From an uncultured Clostridia bacterium (GTDB lineage: Bacteria > Bacillota > Clostridia > Oscillospirales > CAG-272): DNA of 64,000 nt. Shown here one piece after another: positions 8,936 to 17,520 of the stretch. The stretch's first letter is position 1; each line of letters starts with the position of its first letter. The stretch is taken from contig CALWJV010000013.1 of NCBI GenBank assembly GCA_944381115.1, positions 84,671 through 148,670 of the forward strand. The letters are read 5' to 3'. The position numbers and the translations under genes are program-made. The notes beneath the pieces were generated by a model. That model was given only the letters and a program-made list of their open reading frames with translations. It did not search any database and was not told where the DNA came from.

Positions 8936-9739
8936 TTAAATAATTTTTAGCGTCTGATTCGGTTCAACTTTTATTTTTTTCCCGTCCGCTGTAAACCAAA
9001 CCGGAATACCCGAAGGATTATAAACTATCGTACAGTCAACACTGAAAACTAGATTACGAAGAGCCACTATATAATCATAAATTTCAATATTAGTTGCGTA
9101 ATAAACATCCTCCATTCCCGCTGCTTTTTCGCAAAATTCCTCAATAAGTTCCCAATTATTATTGTCATTAAACTCGTAACTGTGTCCCCATATGTAAAAC
9201 AGCATAAGGTTCGGTACTCTTTTCGGAGGATTTTTAAAGTACTCAAGCTTTTTTAAAATATCGCCGCTGTGATGACATGTAGGATGCCACTGCATAAAGT
9301 CTTCCGGAACACCGTAGTTATTTGTCGACTTTGTTGTACGACTGTAAACGATACCAAGTGCACGGAACTGATCAATAACCGTTTGATTGTACTCTCCGAA
9401 CGGGTATGACAATCCTCTTACAGGGTAGCCTGCTTTTTCCTCAAGTTTTTTTCTGTCCTCATAAATTTCGTTAATGAGCGATTCCCGCGGCATGGTGTTC
9501 GGAAATGGGTGTGTTAATGTATGACACGATACCTCATGACCGTTATATACTTTGTCAATTTCATTTATACCGATGTGTCCGTCACCAAATAATTTTGAAG
9601 AATTAAGGTGAAATGTGCCTTTTATCCCGTTCTTATTAAAAATTTCAACAAGACGACGATCTGAGGCAACACCGTCATCGTAACTCATTGTAAGTGCTTT
9701 AGTTTTTGCATCAGGATAAAGATTGAATACTATTCTCAT
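8936..9739 (-). CDS. Polysaccharide deacetylase (NodB/CE4-type)
   Basis: The chosen ATG (9739) has GAAAGGA nine bases upstream; the longer frame to 9799 adds twenty residues without a ribosome site. CE4 motifs are present: motif 1 TMSYDDG (D21, D22), motif 2 with H73 and H77 in HTLTH, and motif 3 RGLSYPFGEYN. Length is 267. There is no signal peptide, unlike secreted peptidoglycan or chitin deacetylases, so an intracellular oligosaccharide substrate is likely. It is followed directly by nagA, which fits a pathway that deacetylates amino-sugar oligomers. Substrate is unknown. Confidence 0.88.
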   Translation of the reverse strand: MRIVFNLYPDAKTKALTMSYDDGVASDRRLVEIFNKNGIKGTFHLNSSKLFGDGHIGINEIDKVYNGHEVSCHTLTHPFPNTMPRESLINEIYEDRKKLEEKAGYPVRGLSYPFGEYNQTVIDQFRALGIVYSRTTKSTNNYGVPEDFMQWHPTCHHSGDILKKLEYFKNPPKRVPNLMLFYIWGHSYEFNDNNNWELIEEFCEKAAGMEDVYYATNIEIYDYIVALRNLVFSVDCTIVYNPSGIPVWFTADGKKIKVEPNQTLKII

Positions 9740-9883
9740 AACAAACATTCCTTTCAAAAATAATTTTTTATATGATTTACTATCATGAATCGCGCACATT
9801 CAAATATACTGTCAGGTTTGTTTTTTCTTACTTTTTACAAACTTTAAATTGTAATTCAAGTTTTTATGACTGTATAAAAAGTA

Positions 9884-11242
9884 TCACAATTTATTTTTTA
9901 AAGCACATTCCAAAAGTGCATTTTTTTCATTTTCACATTCATCCTCGATCACTTTATCAAGCAAAAAACTAAGCGCTTTTCCTACTCTTTTTCCTTTTGG
10001 TATACCCAAAGAAATAAGATCGTTTCCGTTTATTTTAAGTTGGCGTAATGAAAAACACTCATCTTTTTCAATAACCGACTTAATTATTTCTTTAATATTT
10101 TTATATTTTTGAAGCCTTTTTTTGCTTTCTTCGGTTTTTGCAGTATTGTCGGCAATCATCAAATCTATCAGTTTTAAAAAAAGTTCTGAGGATAATTTGT
10201 TCATCCACCGTTTTACACTTTTTTCCGTTTCATCAATAATTTTTGCATCATGGTACTTTACCAACTTCACAACTGCATTTTTTGTAACGTTATCCGCTTT
10301 AAGTCGTACAAGTGCCTGCTGCGCCTTTTCGGTACTCACCGCGGAATGAGAATAAAAATGACCAACACCGTTTTTTATTTCAAACGTCTGGGGTTTTCCG
10401 CAGTCATGGAGCAAAGCCGCAAGACGTGTTATGGTATCGGCAGGGCATGCTGAAAGCGCTTTAACAGAGTGTGTATAAACATCGTACTTATGATAAGGGG
10501 TATGTTGGTCAAACCCAATACAATCTTGTAGTTCAGGTAATATCCGGGAAATTACATATGGATATTCCAATAAAACTTCTTCTGCATTTTTTCCGGTTAT
10601 TATCTGCTTAAGTTCGGAAAAAATCCTTTCGGCAGAAAGGGCGTTTAGTTTTCCCGAAAGTTCAAATATTGACTTTTTTGTATTTTCTTCTATTTTAAAT
10701 CCATAAACCGAAGCAAATCTGATTGCACGTAGTATTCGCAGTGCGTCCTCCGAAAATCGCTCTTCCGGATCGCCTACAGTACGCAGGATTCTTTTTTTCA
10801 AATCGTTTTTTCCGCCAAAAGGATCAATAATCCCGCTTTCTTCTGAGTAGGCAATAGCATTGACGGTAAAGTCTCTACGCTTCAGATCTTCCAAAAGAGT
10901 TTTGGTAAAACTTACACTCTCAGGATGACGTCCGTCAATATAATTACCATCATGTCGAAATGTGGTTACCTCTATCGGTTCCCCGTTTATTAATACCGTC
11001 ACCGTCCCATGTTTTATTCCGGTTTTCAAAATTGTAAAGTCGTCAAAAATTTTTAAAACTGTCTGAGGTGATGCGCTTGTCGCGACATCGTAATCATGTG
11101 GAATAATGCCGAGCAAACTGTCCCTGACAGTCCCGCCGACAATATATCCTTCGTATTCGTTTTGTCTTAATCGGCAGAGAATAGTCTTTGCCGCAAAGGA
11201 AAGTATAATTTTTTTGTTCGTAATATCTTGCCTCCCTGACAC
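9884..11242 (-). CDS. cca: CCA-adding tRNA nucleotidyltransferase
   Basis: Adds or repairs the 3'-CCA of tRNAs. The class II nucleotidyltransferase head is clear: YIVGGTVRDSLLG and the metal-binding DYD (D50, D52), then RRDFTVNAIAY, a tRNA-binding middle, and an HD domain (LAALLHDCGKP). 452 residues. The start is uncertain. The longest frame begins at GTG 11242, but the best Shine-Dalgarno, GGGAGG, lies inside that frame and sits six bases before an ATT codon (Ile7, 11224-11222), which could be the real initiator. Downstream 144 bases separate it from the deacetylase gene, with no clear terminator. Confidence 0.93.
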   Translation of the reverse strand: MSGRQDITNKKIILSFAAKTILCRLRQNEYEGYIVGGTVRDSLLGIIPHDYDVATSASPQTVLKIFDDFTILKTGIKHGTVTVLINGEPIEVTTFRHDGNYIDGRHPESVSFTKTLLEDLKRRDFTVNAIAYSEESGIIDPFGGKNDLKKRILRTVGDPEERFSEDALRILRAIRFASVYGFKIEENTKKSIFELSGKLNALSAERIFSELKQIITGKNAEEVLLEYPYVISRILPELQDCIGFDQHTPYHKYDVYTHSVKALSACPADTITRLAALLHDCGKPQTFEIKNGVGHFYSHSAVSTEKAQQALVRLKADNVTKNAVVKLVKYHDAKIIDETEKSVKRWMNKLSSELFLKLIDLMIADNTAKTEESKKRLQKYKNIKEIIKSVIEKDECFSLRQLKINGNDLISLGIPKGKRVGKALSFLLDKVIEDECENEKNALLECALKNKL

Positions 11243-11487
11243 TCCGTTACGGTAAACGAATAATTTTTATAAGCCAATATATTGCTTTAGCGTCGGTTTA
11301 CAGGTTATTTAAATAATCTTACCCTGTTCTTGAATTACATTTTATCACATTATTAAAATTTTTGCAAGTAAAATTTTATTTAAAAATAATATTTTGAGTT
11401 AAGTAACAAGATGCACATAAAAAATTCGCATTTAAAGGTTATAATATACCGTGAGATAGTAATATATTACCGAAAGGAACTGAAAAT

Positions 11488-13122
11488 ATGTCAAAAAAAT
11501 TGAAAAAACTCAATAACTTCAAAGGTGTTGAAGGTCCTCTCGTTACAATAGTAATGGACGGGGTCGGAATCGCTCCCGAAAACGACGGCAACGCAGTTTA
11601 TCTCGCTTTCACCCCTACGCTTGATATGCTTATGTCAAAATATCCTCATACAACTCTTAAGGCTCACGGAACTGCTGTCGGTCTGCCCTCTGACGATGAT
11701 ATGGGTAACTCCGAAGTCGGTCACAATGCTCTTGGAGCCGGACAGGTCTTTGCACAAGGAGCAAAACTCGTTTCGAATTCCATTGAAAGCGGAAAGATAT
11801 TTACATCCGACACATGGAAAGAGCTTACATCGTTCTGCAAAAACGGTACCCTCCATTTTATAGGGCTTTTTTCTGACGGAAACGTTCATTCACACATTGA
11901 TCATTTAAAATCAATGATTATAAAATCAAAAGAAGATGGAGTTAAAAAAATAAGGATTCACATCCTGCTAGACGGACGTGACGTAGGTGAAACATCCGCT
12001 CTTGATTATGTAATTCCATTTGAAAATTTTATTGCCTCTCTCAGAGACGGTGCTTTTGATATAAAAATTGCTTCCGGAGGAGGAAGAATGAAAATCACTA
12101 TGGACCGTTATGAAGCTGACTGGTCTATGGTCAAAAGAGGATGGGAAACTCATGTTCTCGGTCAAGGCAGACAGTTTGAATCCGCCGAAGAAGCCATAAA
12201 AACCTACCGTGCCGAATACAATGTTATCGATCAGGACCTGCCGCCTTTTGTCATTGCGGAAAACGGAACTCCCGTCGGGACCATCGAAAACGGTGACAGC
12301 GTAGTATTTTTTAATTTCAGAGGAGACCGCGCTATCGAAATTTCAAAAACGTTTGAAGCCGGTCCTGAATTTACTGCGTTTGACAGAGTAAGAGTGCCGG
12401 AAGTTTTTTACGCAGGTATGCTCGAATACGACGGAGATCTTCACATTCCGTCTCATTTCCTTGTAAACCCTCCGGAAATTACAAATACTATGAGCGAATA
12501 CCTTGTAAATACCGGTATAAGCCAGTACGCCCTTTCGGAAACACAGAAATACGGTCACGTTACTTATTTCTGGAACGGTAACCGTTCCGGGAAATTCAGT
12601 GAGGAACTTGAAACTTATTGCGAGATTCCTTCCGACATAGTTCCTTTTGAACAAAGACCGTGGATGAAATGTGCAGAAATCACAGATAACCTTATCACTG
12701 CGATAAAATCCGGAAAATATAAGTATATACGTTGCAATTTTCCTAACGGCGATATGGTAGGACATACAGGTTCTTTTGCGGCAACGAAAATAGGTATGGA
12801 GGCACTTGATCTGCAACTTGCCCGTATACTTCCCGTCATTGACTCTGTAAAGGGTGCTGCAATAATAACAGCCGACCACGGAAATGCCGACGAAATGTAC
12901 GAAATTGATAAAAAAACAAAACAACCTAAAATCGGAAAAGCAAAGACAAGTCATACACTGAATCCGGTTCCCATGATAATATATGATAACTTTAATACCG
13001 AAAAATACACGATCAAATCGGGAGGAGCTTTCGGACTTTCTAATGTTGCTGCAACGACCGTAAATCTTTTGGGGTATGAAGCTCCCGAAATGTGGGATGA
13101 GTCTGTAATTGAAATAAAATAA
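11488..13122 (+). CDS. gpmI: 2,3-bisphosphoglycerate-independent phosphoglycerate mutase
   Basis: Interconverts 3- and 2-phosphoglycerate in glycolysis with two Mn ions. Alkaline-phosphatase-superfamily landmarks: D24 in VMDGVG, the phospho-acceptor serine S75 in DDDMGNSEVGHNA, and the metal ligands in ADHGNADEM near the C-terminus. 544 residues is slightly longer than usual (about 510). The ribosome site GAAAGGA is well spaced, and TATAAT at 11440-11445 is a probable -10 without a good -35. The gene stands alone and on this side of oriC it runs against the leftward fork. Confidence 0.96.
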   Translation: MSKKLKKLNNFKGVEGPLVTIVMDGVGIAPENDGNAVYLAFTPTLDMLMSKYPHTTLKAHGTAVGLPSDDDMGNSEVGHNALGAGQVFAQGAKLVSNSIESGKIFTSDTWKELTSFCKNGTLHFIGLFSDGNVHSHIDHLKSMIIKSKEDGVKKIRIHILLDGRDVGETSALDYVIPFENFIASLRDGAFDIKIASGGGRMKITMDRYEADWSMVKRGWETHVLGQGRQFESAEEAIKTYRAEYNVIDQDLPPFVIAENGTPVGTIENGDSVVFFNFRGDRAIEISKTFEAGPEFTAFDRVRVPEVFYAGMLEYDGDLHIPSHFLVNPPEITNTMSEYLVNTGISQYALSETQKYGHVTYFWNGNRSGKFSEELETYCEIPSDIVPFEQRPWMKCAEITDNLITAIKSGKYKYIRCNFPNGDMVGHTGSFAATKIGMEALDLQLARILPVIDSVKGAAIITADHGNADEMYEIDKKTKQPKIGKAKTSHTLNPVPMIIYDNFNTEKYTIKSGGAFGLSNVAATTVNLLGYEAPEMWDESVIEIK

Positions 13123-13302
13123 TCCTGCAGAAACGAATTTTTACCATTCAAGCGATCTTGTAAAATCGATTTGTGTTATTAAATAAATTCGCTTTATTAA
13201 AAATGATTGTAACAAATTGTTTAAAATCCGAAAAATTTGAAAATATATTCTGCCTTAGTACGCGCCATAAGCGCCAATGGGCTATTTTCGAGGAGGCAAC
13301 AG

Positions 13303-14037
13303 ATGCTGCTGTCGGTCATAATACCCGTATATAACGAGGAAAAGATCATCAAAAAGTCTGTTTGCAAATTGACAGACTATTTGCGCTCTCTTGATATAAG
13401 TTTTGAAGTACTGATCTCTGATGACGGCAGCCGGGACAACGGTGCAGGCATGGTTTCGGCACTTTCTCAAAAATACAGCGAATTACGCCTTCTTTGCAAT
13501 CCGTTGAACCGAGGAAAGGGGGCCGCCGTCCGTGACGGGATGCTTAATGCAAAAGGAGACTTTGTAATATTCACAGACTGTGATCTTGCTTATGGCGAAA
13601 CGGTAATAAACGAAATTTTGAAAAGGTTGCAAAGCGGCAGATCCGATATAGTTATCGGCTCCCGCTCGCTCCATCCGGACGGATATGAAGGATATTCAGG
13701 GTTTCGTAAATTAATTTCCGAAAAATACCTCAAACTGCTGACACGTACATTTAAAATCCCCCATTCCGATTTTCAATGCGGACTCAAAGGTTTTACCGCG
13801 GCAGCAAAAAACGAGATCTTTCCTCTTTGTAAAATAAACGGCTTTGCCTTTGACCTTGAAGTGCTTTTGATTGCCGAAAAACTTGGTTTCTCTGTTTCGG
13901 AAATACCCGTAAAAGTTTTGCCCGAAACAAAACACAGATCAAAGGTAAACACTCTTTCCGAAGCAATAAAAATGATACGGGATGTAAACAGAATCAAAAA
14001 TAAAAACTACAACCTTATTGTAAAAAAACATGACTGA
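13303..14037 (+). CDS. Family 2 glycosyltransferase (dolichyl-phosphate-sugar synthase-like)
   Basis: The start is fixed by GAGGAGG seven bases before ATG 13303; an upstream extension to 13237 has no ribosome site. The 244-residue GT-A domain has SVIIPVYNEE at 4-13, SDDGSRD near 39-45, the NRGKGAAVRDGM nucleotide-binding loop, and the catalytic metal-binding DCD (D92, D94) in FTDCDLAY. The later DFQCGLKGF and GFAFDLEVL segments are typical of the Dpm1/DPG-synthase branch, which loads a sugar onto polyprenyl phosphate. No membrane helices are present. A rhomboid-like gene follows 33 bases later, so they are probably co-transcribed. Confidence 0.88.
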   Translation: MLLSVIIPVYNEEKIIKKSVCKLTDYLRSLDISFEVLISDDGSRDNGAGMVSALSQKYSELRLLCNPLNRGKGAAVRDGMLNAKGDFVIFTDCDLAYGETVINEILKRLQSGRSDIVIGSRSLHPDGYEGYSGFRKLISEKYLKLLTRTFKIPHSDFQCGLKGFTAAAKNEIFPLCKINGFAFDLEVLLIAEKLGFSVSEIPVKVLPETKHRSKVNTLSEAIKMIRDVNRIKNKNYNLIVKKHD

Positions 14038-14070
14038 ATTAAAAATGTATAAATCAGAAGGGAGACCGAA

Positions 14071-14727
14071 TTGAGGCTTAATTTATGGCTTTATAAACTT
14101 GAAAGAAAAATATCCAAAATAGCCATTGAAAAACTTATGACTCTGCTTACTGTGGCTATGGGTCTTGTTCTTATTACCGACCTTTTTCTTTCGCTCTCCG
14201 GATACGAGATCAGTATTTACGGAATGCTTTCATTCAACCGCGATCTTATCTTTTCAGGTCAGGTCTGGCGGGTAATATCTTTTCTTTTCCTTTATCCCGC
14301 TTCAAGTAATATTTTTCTGACGCTCATCTCGCTATATTTTTATTGGTGGCTTGGCAACCTGCTTGAATCATACTGGGGAAAAGCAAGATTTAATCTTTAC
14401 TACCTTTTTGGGGTTATAGGTTCGATAATAGCCGGTTTTATTGCAGGCGGAATGACAAATGTTTATTTAAACCTTTCGCTGTTTCTTGCTTTTGCAATGC
14501 TTTTTCCTAACACCGAAGTATTGCTTTTTTTCTTTATTCCGATTAAAGTCAAGTGGCTCGGTATAGTCGACGGAATTCTGTTGTTTATTTCCTTTATTAT
14601 TGGAAACTGGATATCCCGTGCCGCGATTATTGCTGCGATAATAAACTTTTTAATATTTTTCGGATATCAACTTTTTTACAATATAAAAAAAGCAATTGAA
14701 AATTTTCGAAACCGTCCTAAAATGTAA
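14071..14727 (+). CDS. Rhomboid-like membrane protein lacking the catalytic motif
   Basis: Starts at TTG with GGGAG six bases upstream. The 218 residues contain about six hydrophobic helices in the rhomboid/Derlin arrangement: a WRVISFLF stretch, then YFYWWLGNLLESYWGKARFNLYY, then GxxAGF-like helix-packing motifs. The Ser-containing GxSG of active rhomboid proteases is not present; the corresponding helix reads LNLSLFLAFAML. It is therefore likely a pseudo-protease that binds membrane clients. It follows the GT2 gene and is closed by an intrinsic terminator. Confidence 0.7.
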   Translation: MRLNLWLYKLERKISKIAIEKLMTLLTVAMGLVLITDLFLSLSGYEISIYGMLSFNRDLIFSGQVWRVISFLFLYPASSNIFLTLISLYFYWWLGNLLESYWGKARFNLYYLFGVIGSIIAGFIAGGMTNVYLNLSLFLAFAMLFPNTEVLLFFFIPIKVKWLGIVDGILLFISFIIGNWISRAAIIAAIINFLIFFGYQLFYNIKKAIENFRNRPKM

Positions 14728-14762
14728 TAACACACATATTCCTAATACTCTATACCAATTTA

Positions 14763-14799
14763 AAAACCAGAATTCTGTCTGTTGCGGGATTCTGGTTTT
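14763..14799 (+). terminator. Intrinsic terminator after the rhomboid-like gene
   Basis: AAAACCAGAAT and ATTCTGGTTTT form an 11-bp stem (14763-14773 with 14789-14799) with a 15-base loop. The right arm ends in TTTT. Confidence 0.75.
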
Positions 14800-14903
14800 G
14801 TATTATGTAAGTCTTTGATTAAAAAGAGGTATTCCAAAACCGTAAATTTAAAAGCCAGTTCTGAAAAAAACTCCTACCCTTAATTACTGCCCAAATTATC
14901 TGC

Positions 14904-14932
14904 TTGACAATTTTTTATTGCCATGTTATAAT
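14904..14932 (+). promoter_or_regulatory. Perfect sigma-A promoter of the esterase gene
   Basis: TTGACA (14904-14909), a 17-base spacer and TATAAT (14927-14932), 51 bases before the start codon. Both hexamers match consensus fully. Confidence 0.9.
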
Positions 14933-14983
14933 ACTTATAATAGATGCGGTAATTATATACCGGTATAAGGAAAGGATGCACCA

Positions 14984-15781
14984 ATGGACAGAAAAGAATA
15001 TAAACTTTGGGAAAACGGCACCCCTTTATATAATAAGTCTTTCGGACAACCCGAAACTACCGTAACGTGGTATCCTGCAGGATTGGCAGAGCCGCGCGGA
15101 TGCATTATTGTATTTCCCGGCGGAGGATACGGAATGCGAGCCGAACATGAAGGGAAAAATATTGCCGAAATGCTGAATAAAAGCGGTTTTCACAGTTTTG
15201 TTCTTAACTACCGTGTTGCACCTTATAGACATCCGGCTCCGCTTGAAGATGCTCTGCGTGCCATACGCTTTGTAAGACACTATGCCGAAAGTTTCGGAAT
15301 AATAAAAAATAAAATTGCAGTTCTCGGTTTTTCTGCAGGCGGACATCTTGCAATAACCGCTTCAGAGCAGTTTGACTACGGTAAATCAGAAGGCGATAAA
15401 ATTGACAGAGAAAGTTCACGCCCGGACGCTGCGGTATTTTGTTACCCGGTCTGTACGCTTCTCGGAGAATACACGCATATCGGTTCCGTCAAAAATCTCC
15501 TCGGCACTGAGGAGCCAACCGATCTTGCCTATAAATTGAGCGGACAGTTAAACGCCCGCGATGATATGCCCCCTTGCTTTATCTGGCATACATTCGGCGA
15601 TACCTGTGTTCCTGTACAGAATTCTTTAATGCTCGCAGATGCACTCAGAAAAAAAGGTATATCTGTTGAAATGCATCTATTTCCGGATGGGCCTCACGGT
15701 CTCGGATTAGCGGAAAAAATTCCCCACACTGCACAGTGGGTGACACTTCTCTGTAATTGGCTGAAATTTTTGCAATTTTAA
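14984..15781 (+). CDS. Alpha/beta hydrolase, acetyl-esterase-like
   Basis: Oxyanion-hole motif FPGGGYG (44-50), nucleophile elbow GFSAGG with S117, an acid residue in GDTCVP and the histidine in DGPHGLGL give a full catalytic triad layout. This pattern is shared with the BD-FAE/Axe acetyl-xylan-esterase-like enzymes. 265 residues and no signal peptide, so it would deacylate imported sugars or small esters. It is monocistronic: its own perfect promoter and a strong bidirectional terminator bound it. Physiological substrate unknown. Confidence 0.88.
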   Translation: MDRKEYKLWENGTPLYNKSFGQPETTVTWYPAGLAEPRGCIIVFPGGGYGMRAEHEGKNIAEMLNKSGFHSFVLNYRVAPYRHPAPLEDALRAIRFVRHYAESFGIIKNKIAVLGFSAGGHLAITASEQFDYGKSEGDKIDRESSRPDAAVFCYPVCTLLGEYTHIGSVKNLLGTEEPTDLAYKLSGQLNARDDMPPCFIWHTFGDTCVPVQNSLMLADALRKKGISVEMHLFPDGPHGLGLAEKIPHTAQWVTLLCNWLKFLQF

Positions 15782-15928
15782 ATCCGATATATAGAAATTT
15801 ATTGCTTATAAAGGCGATTTGTTGATAAAATATACCGACACTGACAAAAAATATCAGACAATTATTGTGTTTTAGATTTTTTTGTTGTTATAGTCATTAT
15901 TAAGTCAATTTTTTTACTTTATTAATAT

Positions 15929-15962
15929 AAAAAGGACCGCTAGATATACAGCGGTCCTTTTT
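15929..15962. terminator. Bidirectional intrinsic terminator (esterase / rplL)
   Basis: A 13-bp stem AAAAAGGACCGCT / AGCGGTCCTTTTT with an 8-base loop lies between two convergent genes, with A and T runs on both sides. Confidence 0.9.
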
Positions 15963-15986
15963 ATATATGAAATAATTGTTGTCAAA

Positions 15987-16370
15987 TTACTTTATCTCGA
16001 CAGAAGCACCAATTTCTTCAAGTGCTTTCTTAAGTTCTTCCGCGGCCTCTTTTGTAACACCCTCTTTAAGTGTTTTCGGAGCGCTCTCTACGAGATCTTT
16101 TGCTTCCTTAAGTCCAAGGTCAAGTGCCTCTTTAACAGCTTTGATAACCTTGATCTTTTCTGCGCCTGCAGCAGTAAGAACAACGTCAAACTCAGTCTTT
16201 TCCTCTGCAGCGGGAGCATCAGCACCGGCAGCGGCACCTGTGGCAGCGCCTACCATTATTGCTCCGGATACTCCGAATTTTGCTTCAATCTCCGATACGA
16301 GTTCTTTGAGTTCGAGAAGTGTAAGTTTTTCAATAGCATCAACAATGCTTGTTATGTTTTCAGCAGCCAT
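15987..16370 (-). CDS. rplL: 50S ribosomal protein L7/L12
   Basis: Stalk protein that recruits translation GTPases. 127 residues: N-terminal L10-binding helices (about 1-35), an Ala-rich hinge ([17 protein letters not shown]) and the conserved C-terminal domain with [10 protein letters not shown] and [10 protein letters not shown]. It follows rplJ by 71 bases and is expressed from the same L10-leader-controlled promoter. Confidence 0.98.
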   Translation of the reverse strand: MAAENITSIVDAIEKLTLLELKELVSEIEAKFGVSGAIMVGAATGAAAGADAPAAEEKTEFDVVLTAAGAEKIKVIKAVKEALDLGLKEAKDLVESAPKTLKEGVTKEAAEELKKALEEIGASVEIK

Positions 16371-16441
16371 TTTAATTATCCTCCGTTAAATATACGTTTT
16401 TGTTTTTTTAAGCCGTTTTTGTAACATAATTTTCTGTGGAC

Positions 16442-16966
16442 TTATTCCGCAGCGACCTCTGCAGTGCCATCTTTTTCAGTAACCGCAGTAAGTACTCTTG
16501 CGAGACTGTAAAGCGGTCCCTGAAGACTTCCGAGAAGTCTTCCGATAAGAACCTCTTTCGAGGGCGTATTTGCAAGTTCTTCAACCTTCTTGGCGTCTAT
16601 GACCGCTCCGTCTACAAATCCGGCGACAAGGCTGAACTTTTCCAGTTTATCCGCATACTCTTTGAGTATCTTTGCGGGTGCGACCGGATCGTTTTCGGAA
16701 ACCGCAAGAGCATTCATACCTGTAAGGTACTGACCCATCTCAGGATAGCCTGCTGCCTCACATGCACGAAGTGTCATGGTATTTTTGTAAACATGGTAAC
16801 TTACGCCCGCTTTACGGAGAGCAACACGTAGAGCCGTGTCGTCCTCAACGGTTATACCTGTATAATTTACCAAAACACCTGCGCTTGCCGTTTTGATCTT
16901 CTCTGCAAGAGCTTCTGTTTCTGCTTGCTTTTTTGCAAGAATTTTTGCACTCGGCATTATTTTCAC
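16442..16966 (-). CDS. rplJ: 50S ribosomal protein L10
   Basis: Base of the ribosomal stalk and autoregulator of its own operon. The 174-residue product shows the expected GVLVNYTGITVED core, the YHVYKNTMTLRA segment that contacts 23S rRNA, and a C-terminal helix for L7/L12 dimers. GGAGGTG precedes the ATG. A long structured leader lies upstream. rplK/rplA, usually upstream, are not here. Confidence 0.97.
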   Translation of the reverse strand: MKIMPSAKILAKKQAETEALAEKIKTASAGVLVNYTGITVEDDTALRVALRKAGVSYHVYKNTMTLRACEAAGYPEMGQYLTGMNALAVSENDPVAPAKILKEYADKLEKFSLVAGFVDGAVIDAKKVEELANTPSKEVLIGRLLGSLQGPLYSLARVLTAVTEKDGTAEVAAE

Positions 16967-17297
16967 CTCCGTATTTATTTGAAAGCAATTCCGAGCAAAT
17001 AAAAAGTCCTCGGGACATACCGAGGACGAAAATCACAAAAATAAGTTGATACGGTCTGACCGTTTCGCTTATCTACACCGGGCACTTTGAAGATTCCCGT
17101 TTGTTTTTGCATTTTCTGTGCAATAAACTTTTGCTTTTAAAATCTTCCGTTTTATTTTAGATTTCAAAAACTCAGTCCTTGCAACAACATTTGTTTTTAT
17201 TACTTTAGTTATAAACTTCAGTTAAAAACATTGGTTGTCTTGCCTCGGCAGGATTTACAAGATTTTCGTCTTACCTGCTGTCTACGGATTGCTGACT
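16967..17297 (-). ncRNA. L10-type ribosomal protein leader (5' UTR of rplJL)
   Basis: About 330 untranslated bases separate a perfect promoter from rplJ. Reading on the minus strand, the region contains a GGTAAGACGAAAATCTT-type hairpin with pairing near the start (17250-17285) and, close to rplJ, an 8-bp hairpin GTCCTCGG/CCGAGGAC (17027-17006) followed by TTTTT (17005-17001), an attenuator-like terminator. Position and structure match the L10 leader, where L10-L12 complexes bind the mRNA to repress or attenuate expression. Exact kink-turn pairing was not computed. Confidence 0.7.
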
Positions 17298-17302
17298 CAC
17301 GT

Positions 17303-17331
17303 ATTATATCATATTTGATCCGGTTTGTCAA
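17303..17331 (-). promoter_or_regulatory. Perfect sigma-A promoter of rplJL
   Basis: Minus-strand TTGACA (17331-17326), 17-base spacer, TATAAT (17308-17303). Together with the leader it forms a typical strong ribosomal protein promoter. The remaining 17332-17520 is A/T-rich and shows nothing else recognisable. Confidence 0.9.
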
Positions 17332-17520
17332 TACCTATTCTCATTTTTCTCAAAAAAAATTTTTCAGTTAAATTCGTATAAAAGCCTAATCAAATACTAT
17401 CTATTTATCTTTTAATATAAAATTTGTTTTTTTCTTTTACTTTTTAAATTAAACTTAAAATAAAATCCTCATTGTTGTTTTTCAGTTAAGGATCCGTTTT
17501 TACACTACGCTATATTTAAA

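Noticed and set aside
12343..12954. Long open frame antisense to gpmI (203 codons).
   Set aside because: It lies wholly within the strongly conserved gpmI gene, has no ribosome site, and has a Cys/Arg-rich composition expected of a shadow frame.
15976..16389. 137-codon frame antisense to rplL.
   Set aside because: Ser/Ala/Thr low-complexity translation is the complement of the Ala/Glu-rich L7/L12 sequence, so it is a shadow.
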